Shown here: positions 24,501 to 33,500 of the stretch, in pieces
Position numbering within the stretch: position 1 is the first letter of the stretch
Layout of the letters: every line of letters begins with the position of its first letter
Origin: Galbula dea
Taxonomy: Eukaryota; Chordata; Aves; Piciformes; Galbulidae
Direction of reading: 5' to 3'
NCBI GenBank assembly: GCA_013399015.1
Contig: VWZX01002690.1
Span: 924,360 to 988,359 of the forward strand
Length of the DNA stretch: 64,000 bases
The notes under the pieces: generated by a model
What the model saw: the letters and a program-made list of their open reading frames with translations, nothing else
Database searches by the model: none
Told to the model about the DNA's origin: nothing
Made by a program: the position numbers and the translations under genes

Positions 24501-27500
24501 GCTTGCATCTAACCTGGCCCTTTTCAATGAAGGCTGATAGAAAACCCTCTTGCTTGTGACATGCTGCATTAAGAAATGAGCCCAGTCCCTCTGCAGCATG
24601 TGCCTTGTCCTGCATCTGCTCTGTCTCCTCTCTACAATGCAGCTATTTTGGAGACTGTTGTGCAGGCCACTGCCTAGTGCACAGAAGGCTGAGCAGCTTG
24701 ATGCAGTGATTGCAGGTAGGCATACAAAAGAGAGTGTTGGTTCTTTGCAGTCACTTTCTCTCTTCATCTTACAGCAATGTTTGATAGCTTTTCCCTCTTT
24801 AATGCTAACCTTACTCTTTAGCTAGAGTGACTGCCACTGCATCATCACTGTAGCTGAGGGAGGGATCAGGGGCACTTGAGAGGAGGTGGGGATAGGAGGA
24901 AGTCCCTGGGGGTAGTGGTTCTGAGAGCTGGGAATGGTGTGGGCACTCTTGTGCTGCCTGGGAAGCAGGAGGAGACATCTGAGAACATTTCCAGTCTTCT
25001 GCTTGGAGGGTGGCACTGGCAACTCTGACAGCTCTGTGATTCTATCCCTCCCTCCTAAGGCTGTCTTGTCATGAACTGGCAGGGAAGGGGTGTTAAAGCA
25101 GAGTTTCCTCCATCCTCTCTTCTGCAGTGCACAGGAGAAATTAGAACCAGATAGCTGCAAGATAGAAACAGGTTGTTGCAGGGTCAAGAGTGGTGGCAAG
25201 GGTCATGCATATCCCAGTCTCCTGTTACCATGACTCTTTCATCCTCTCCATAAACCAGCAGGTCACCCTTACCCCACTTTATCTGTAAGACTGCCATCAG
25301 CTTGCCATCAGAATGCTTGAAACAGTGAAAACCTCCCTTCATTTCTCTGATTTGCCTTTTCAGTCTTGGAGATGTCATTTGGTTGGCATCTGGGCTCTTT
25401 GTTTAAACTGAGCCCCTGCAGTTTTCTTAGCTCCTTGTGGTTTCTTGCTGTAATACATGAGAGTAGTAGCTTAGATTTGATGCTTTCTGGCAGCCTAATG
25501 GGGAGGTGAGCATGGAAGTCACCTTGAGTGCACCTGCTTGTTTTGTCATGCCCAGTGTCATGTACACTTCATTGTAATATGATCATCTGCAACAGAGCTG
25601 GGCAGCATTGCACATTTATTTTAAACCTCTGCTTTCTCCACTCTCTCCCATGCTGCCTCTTAGCCTAGAATGATCTTTTCACATGTGTCTGTCTCTGGCT
25701 TCTTCCAAATACCCTTTAAACCAGCTGTGTGTTAACTCTGGCTATGAAATGGTTTGTGTTAGCTTGTTAAAACAACCAACCACCCACAAAGCCTGCTCTT
25801 TGTTGAGTAACCCCAGTCTGATTTCTCCTCTCTTTTCTTTACCCTTCTTGTTTATGATCATCTGACTCTAGAGGGTTCTCTCTTCCAAGCAAAGCACCAT
25901 GCTTAATGTGTTTCTCAAAGCTCCTTGCATGTCCCTGGGCACTTAACTTTTGTATCTGTGATGCTCTACTGTTTGTTCAGCCACCAGCAGAAGCTCTTTG
26001 TGGCTTGATATGAAAAGCTGTAAGACAGAGAAATGTCATAGCTGGGGGTTTTTTCTTAGCATTTGACTCTGATTTGGATGCAAAGGCAAAAGATGCTGGC
26101 TTTCTACCACAAACTGTCCAGGTTTTCTCTGCTCTTGGACAACAGAAGTTTGAAATGCTGGAGGTATGTATGTCTCAGGAATGTCACAGCAGTTGTCTCC
26201 TAATATTGGCAGAGTATGAGACAGAAATAACTCCAAGGGGAAAGACAAAGCAAATGAAAAGCTGACTGCATTTTTATATTCAGTCATGGTTTTTAACTTG
26301 GAGCATCTATGGTTAAAGGCTCCTGATGTGGCAGGTCTGGGTTGGAGACAAGAGGCCACTTCAACAGTATTGATTCTGCAATAACTGCTGGCAAAGCAAC
26401 ACTCAGCTAGAGCTGAAATGGAGCCCAAATCTGTTCCTTTTGTAAAGACTGAGGCACTGCAGAAACCTCCTGCTCTTCAAATACAAACATAGATGCATGC
26501 AGGTGTATATCTCTATATGCAGATGTATTTATGGGTAAATATCTTTTTGCTTAGGGTGTGTAGCCACATCTGGATTGTCTTCTTGTATTTTCTTACCTAG
26601 AATGAAAGCTCTGCTGTACACTTGCTTGGGTGCTTGTGCTAGAGAGGACTGTGTGCTGGCCTTATTTTCACTGTACAGATCCCAAGTCAAACAGTAAAGT
26701 GCTTTGAGATTGCTTTTTGCTAGCACTTGTTTATCATCTGCTGCTTTAGCTGAAAACAGCAGCTGCTGCTGTTGCTATTTCATTGCATTCTGAAGGCCTT
26801 TAGCAGAATCAAGACCATTTTCTTTGCAGGGAGTTGTCCACTAAGGATTATGGATATGAGGGTTGGGATTGAGATGACAGCAGGAGGAGAAGGGGAGTTT
26901 TCATTCTAGATGGGTTATCTCTTTCAGTTGAAGGAAGTCTTGCAGATGGCAGCAATTCTTAGCTTTAAAGAACATTTTTGCCTGTGCCAGTCCTGCTAAG
27001 CAGGACTGGCACAGGCAAAAATGTTCTTTAAAGCTAAGAGTGATTCTTTGTGACTTTGCCAGGTGCTCAGGTGGACCAGTCAGTGTTTGAAGAGCTTATA
27101 AAAGAGCAACTTCCAGAGCTGGCTGAACACATGAAGGACCTGACCACCTTAGCTTCCATCTCTCTTTCGTGGTTCCTTACCCTTTTCCTTAGCATCATGC
27201 CCTTGGAAAGTGCTGTGAATGTTGTGGACTGCTTCTTCTATGATGGGATCAAAGCTATTTTCCAGCTGGGCTTGGCCATCCTGGAAGCCAATGCAGTGGA
27301 GCTGTGTAACAGCAAGGACGATGGGCAGGCCCTGATGATCCTGAGCAGGTATGACCACCATCCTGGTGTTCTGCTCTCAAACAAAGGTGTTTGGCTGCTG
27401 TTGGGATCTCACCTTTTCTGAAGGGGCCTTGCTGCTTGCCTGTGCAGTGTCTGCCTTAAACAATGGGCTTTATACAGCAGACAAGTAGATGTCCTGGGGA

Positions 27501-30500
27501 GTTTCCTGGCGGTGTTGGGACGTGCACCGACTGCGTCAGCATGCAGTATTTATTGCTGCTCTTTGTGCTTCCCTGGATGGACAGGCTTCCTGCTCCAGAC
27601 TTCAAGGAGACAGAGGTTTTCTTCCTTGGGCAGCATTTAATCATTTGGCTAACTTGCTGTTCCTCAGATGAGTAATCCCAAAGGTGTTTCTGAATAGCCC
27701 GACAGCCCCAGAACTCTGTTGATTTTTATGTCTGAGCCATAAGACTTGTTTGCTTCTTTAGGCTGTGAAGAGGACAGTGCAAAGCAATCTCTGCTGCTTG
27801 TGTATTTCTTGCCTGCAGGTTTCTAGAGCATGTCAAGAACGAGGAAAGCCCTCTGCCACCTATTGGTAATCACCATGCCTTCTTCAGCGACGACCAGGAA
27901 GCTTCTCCAGTGACTGAAATAGCTAACCTGATTCATGACTCCTATGAGGTAAAACACTGCTCTGTGGCTGCTGCTCAGTTAAGGCAGAGTTTTTAAGAAG
28001 CAAAAAAGGTAAATTCAGCCTGGGTGTTTTGGAAGTTAGTGCCCATCTTTACCTGTTCCTTGACTCAAAGGCACAAGGTAACATAGATACCTACAGTGAG
28101 AGGTCGGTTAGAGACTGGCTATGCTTTTTCTTCAGGGGCTTCCAGTACTTGAAAAGTTGTATTTGCAGTAAATTAGAAATACAAAGATCATCAGTACTGT
28201 GAGAACAAGAAGCTCCTGTTTCTCCCCTGTAGAAGTTTGGAGACCACTCTGTGGCCCAGATAGAGCACATGCGCTACAAGCACCGGATTCGGGTCCTGCA
28301 GAGCCACGAAGACACAACCAAGCAAAACGTGGTGAGTGTGGCTCTGGTATGGCTCAGGCAGCTCAACATCTCCTTCTGGAGGCAGACAGCTGCTGGTTTT
28401 TGAGAGGCACTACAAAAGAGAAGGGCTCAGTGCTGACTCTGGACAGAGCCTTTCCTGGGTTTGGCTTTGCATTGTTTTCCGGGGTGGGTGTAACGTTAAG
28501 AACTGCAGGCCCATCCAGCCCAGCACCTTGTTCCCTGACTGTGGCCCGAGGCAGATGCCCAGGGAAGTGTTAGAAGACAGCAAGTGTGATGTGAAGCTTC
28601 CCCAGCCTCCTGTGACCTACAGCTTAGGGACTTCCTGTCTTTGTTTCTAGTAGCCCTGGAGGGATTTCTCTTTTCAGGGATCTGTCCAAGTGATGAACCT
28701 AAAGGAGGAGGAAAAATTGTGAAGATTTTTCAATACTCTGGTTTTCAGCTAAAGCAAATTAATCAAATCAGTTAAATAAACCCTGTGGGGCTCATGGCTC
28801 TGCCTGTGTCAGGGAGGACAGGAGGAGAAAAGAGTCACTAACATGTTGTTTCTTTCTCTTAAAGCTCCGAGTTGTCATCCCAGATGTTTTGATTCTTCCA
28901 GAAGATTTAGAGGAGTTGTATGACTTGTTCAAGGTTGGTCTCCCTGCAGTGTAGGGGATGGCACCTATTTGAGGCTTCTGGGAGTCACTTCCAGCTTTGC
29001 AGAGCTGTCTCAGGCCTTGTGTTCTCCACCTGGGCAGTACTCTTTGGGTGGGATTGTGTCTCTTTGCCCTTTCTGGGATTCCCCAGTTCTTAAAGAGGAA
29101 TAGTAATGTTTTGATCCTTCAAAGGAGAATTGCTTCAGTTTCCTTTCTAACTTGCTGCTTGGAAATGGCCCAGGAGAAATCAGGTTCTGCTAACTTTCAC
29201 ATGCAAAAAAATATTCAGTCATATGTAGCTCTGCTCACTGCAGTGCTTTTCAGTCCTGATCTCTTAATGCTCTTTAAAGGAAGAGTCTTTTCCATGGGGG
29301 GAAAGAATCCTCACCAACTTGTGTCCTTGCAATTTGTTCCCAATTTTCTCATGGTTTTGGGTTTCTTAGAACTAAAACCAGTTTCTACTTCAGTTCCTTC
29401 CTGTCAAGCTGATGTTTGAGAGAAATGCAAGGTATTTGGAGACAGGGACAGCTAAGTCTCTACAATCAGATGTGATGTAGAGGTCTCATCATGTAATTCT
29501 AGTCCTTAATGGACCATTCCTTTTGTGTCTTGCTCATAGCTATAAATATGAGGTACTGAGAATGACTGACTGTGGTGTGTCCTTACTGTCACAGCTCTGT
29601 GACTAAAGCAGCTGTGTCCTCCCTGCATTAGTGGCTTTAAGATGCTGCTGCTCTGCAGTACTTCTCTCCCACTCCTTGCTGCTCTCTTTTTGAGCCTTGA
29701 CAGGTTTGCACTCCTCCCTCCCCTTGCCTCCTTATGTTTCTTGGCAGTGGTTGCTTTTGTTAGCTCCCTTGTTTTGTTAGGACTCTGATTTGCAATCAGC
29801 CTGTCCCTAAGAGAAGGCTAACAGGTGCAGTATCCAAATGGAGAGGTCTGACAGAGAATAAACCAGCAGGTCAAGCCTCTGTAAATCTTACCCTGGATTT
29901 TCTCTGATCCTCTGTACTTCCAGCTGGTTAGAGACATCCTGGGCTAAACGTGGCTAATAGTTTCAGTAAGCTGCAGTGAATTTCTTCCAAGAATCTCCCC
30001 AGTCCCCCTTCCAGTGTATTGATTATCCTCTGGGAACCACGAGAACACTTGCCTGCTCCAGCTGAAGATTCACCCTTTTCTTTTCCTCCCCGGGATCACC
30101 TCACCCAGAGCGTGTTGAGCATTTCCAGCATGCTTTGAGGTTGCATACCTCTTTTTTTTTCCTTGCTGTTTGTGCTCTCTCTAACGTTGCACACTGCAAT
30201 CTCCCCTCTCCCACCTCTGATCTCTCCTAGAGGGAGCATTTCCTGAGGTGTTACTGGGAGGCGAGGAGCCCCCTTGTGGAGCGCCATGACCCCAGCAGAC
30301 CCTACGCCGAGCAGTATCGCATCGACGCCCAGCAGTTCGCTAACCTCTACAGGCTGCTCTCCCCCTGGACCTGTGGGGAGCACACCCACGTCCTGGCCCA
30401 AAGGACATTCCGGCTCCTGGATGAGAACATGGACCAGCTGATTGAGTTCAAGGGCTTTGCCAGCTGCTTAGGTATGGGCTCCCCTGAGGGGCTGGAAGGT

Positions 30501-33500
30501 GGGACAGGGATCTGAACATGTCCTACAGCTGGTTTCTTGGGCTTGTAAGGAGCCTAACCAGTTTAATTTTCCAGTCACCTAAGGTCACTTAGGTTTAAAA
30601 GATAGATAGTCTAGGGACATTGATTGAATGTTGTATTAAAGTATTTGATTCCTCAAATATGAGTTAAAATTACACTGGGGTCTGTATGGAATGCTAGAAA
30701 ATCCACTACCAGACTCCTGCTCTGTGTACCTTTGAGTGGGGCAACGAGGCTGGTGAGGGGTCTGGAGAGTAATTCTCATGAGGAGCAGCTGAGGGAACTG
30801 GGGTTGGTTAGTCTGAGGAAGAGGAGGCTCAGGGGAGACCTGAGAATAAAAAGTTCTTTATTTCAGTGCATTTTAATGTTTAGAATCTCCTTTCTCCTGG
30901 TCATGGGAAAGAGGAATTCTATTCCATGTGAGGTAGCTACCTCCTTTGGGCTTGCTCTCTAGAACAGCACTGAGATTTAAGAGAGTGGTAGCCCCAAAGG
31001 GAGTTTTCTGTCTCTCCCCTCTCCTGTTCCTGTTAATCTGTGGCAGCAAACAGCCTTTGCTAGATTCCCTGCTACCCTCCTCAGGGTTCTCAAAGGATGC
31101 TGAAGCTCCAAAGGGTTACAGGAACAAAGCCCAAAGCAAATGGCCCTTGCCTGCTGTTCCTCCTTGACAGGCACAACTTCAGATAGTTTGCTGTAATGGA
31201 CTGGTCAGATGTTCTCATCTATTGTCCATGCAAACAATTTTCTTTTGTGCCCAGTGGGATGCCTGATTTATTTTAAACTGGGGAAGTAAATGCTTCCTGG
31301 TCCCCTTCCTTCTTATTCTGTTGTTTTTTTTCCTTGCAGATGTTATGTATAATGGAGAGATGAATGAGAAGATAAAGTTTCTGTATAAGCTGCATATCCC
31401 CCCAGGTAAGAAATCTGCAAGGGAGTCAATACCTCTTGCTTAAAGCTCCTGGGAAGAGGTTTCTAAGGCACAACCTTGCTCCCTTCACCTGGGAGCACAG
31501 AGGATGTGCACCTGTAACTATGCTCACTGCATTTGAGAAACTGCTCCAGTCAAAACCTTTGGGATGGAATCTATAGATCTGCAATGTCAAGGCTCACATC
31601 TGCTGCATGGAGAGATCTTTTGCAGACTGTTACATGGCTCCTTCCAGCCAAAGTATGAACTGAAACGACACCTTGGGATGGTTTGTACTCTGGGTGCAGT
31701 AGAAGTCTCCTTGCTGCATCTGACCCAAGTTCTGATTGTGACAAAATTCTGTGGTGGTTTCTCTGCAGATTTTTAAGGAAATGTGCCCTGTGTGGCACCT
31801 TCCAACCCTCTCCCAGCAGCACCAGGCTGTCTGGCAGCACTTTACAGGGTGATTTCATGAAGTACTGTTAACAACACCTCTGCCCAATTCCTTTGCTTTC
31901 TTCCAATGTGCTTCTTGTTGTGCAGATTAGGATTAATCCTTACATTTAACACTGTGTTTTTGGGTAGCTCTCACAGAAGATGAACGAGACAGCCAGTCCC
32001 CACTAAAGAATCCTCTGCTCTCAACTTCAAGACCACTAGTCATTGGAAAATCAAATGGTATGTCCAGAATGGTTCCCTAATGCATAGGAGATAACCAACC
32101 TCCCCTCTGTCAACCCTGCTCTGTTCTCTCTCCTCTCTGGGCTTTAGTTGGAAATGTCAGGTTATTCCAGTGACTTGAAAACTAATTCTCCTTGTTGGAT
32201 CTGCTCCAAAAAAAGGTGATGCAGTAGATTACCAAAAGCAGCTGAAGCAGATGCTGAAGGATCTAGCCAAAGAAAAGGAGACCAGAACTGACAAAGAGTT
32301 GCCCAAAATGAGCCAGGTATGTACTTGAGAGGCTGCAGTCTGCTTTGAAAAGAAAGAGTACTGAAAAATGAACCAAATGAATTGTTTCAGCTCTTTCTGA
32401 GGAAGGGTAACTTCAGCCTGAGCTGAAGTCCTTCAGGCACTGAGAACTGGGCTCCACTGAGCCAGGGAGCAGGTGTTGAAACTTGGAAGCTACCTTTGTA
32501 ACTACTGCAGGGAAAGGGGCCTGTGTTAATGAAACAAATGTACCAGATGGGACTGCAGCCAGGCCCCTTCTGTGCTGCTGTCACTAGGTTTTAACTAGGT
32601 GGCAGCCACCTCAGCCTGCAGTCAGCTCAGCAGGGCCACAGCATCTCTCATAAAGGCATCACCTGACTGAGCTTCCTGCACCCTGAGTTAGCTACATGTA
32701 TGAAATTCAAGGGTTCACAAGCCAGCAGTGTGCCCAGGTGGCCAAGAAGGCCAATGGCATCCTGGCCTGTATCAAGAACAGTGTGGCCAGCAGGGCCAGG
32801 GCAGTGATCCTGCACTGGGGAGGCCACACCTTGAGTCTTGTGTTCAGCCCTGGGCCCCTCAGTTCAAGAAGGATATCGAGGTGCTGGAGCAGGTCCAGAG
32901 AAGAGCAACAAGGCTGGTGAAGGGACTTGAAAATAAGTGCTCTGAGGGAGCTGGGGTTGTTTAGCCTGGAGAAGAGGAGGCTGAGGGGAGACCTCATCAC
33001 TCTCTACAACTGCCTAAAAGGAGGCTGTAGCCAGGTGGGGTCGGTCTCTTCTCTCAGGCAACCAGCAGTAGGACAAGAGGGCTTGGACTTAAGCTCTGCC
33101 AGGGGAGGTTTAGGTTAGAGATTAGGAAGAAATTCTTTACAGAGAGAGAGAGTAATCAGGCACTGGCATGGCCTGCCCAGGGAGGTGGTGGATTCATCAT
33201 CCCTGGAGGTTTTTAAGGAGAGATTGGATGTGGCACTTAGTGCCATGATCTAGTAATTGTAGTGGTGGTGGACCAAGGGTTGGACTTGATGGTCTCAGAG
33301 GTCTCTTTCAACCCAGCTGATTCTATGATAAACATCTGTGATGAGTGAGCAAGGGAAGGAAGGAGGGACAGGGCTTGGGAAGGGGTCTGAATTGTATTAG
33401 GAAAGGGAAAGCTGGGAGAGAAACAGCAGCAGGGAAGTTGCTTGAAGGCATGTGGGTGGCTACTTTGGTTGTAACTTACTCTCTGTAACAGGCACCAGTA

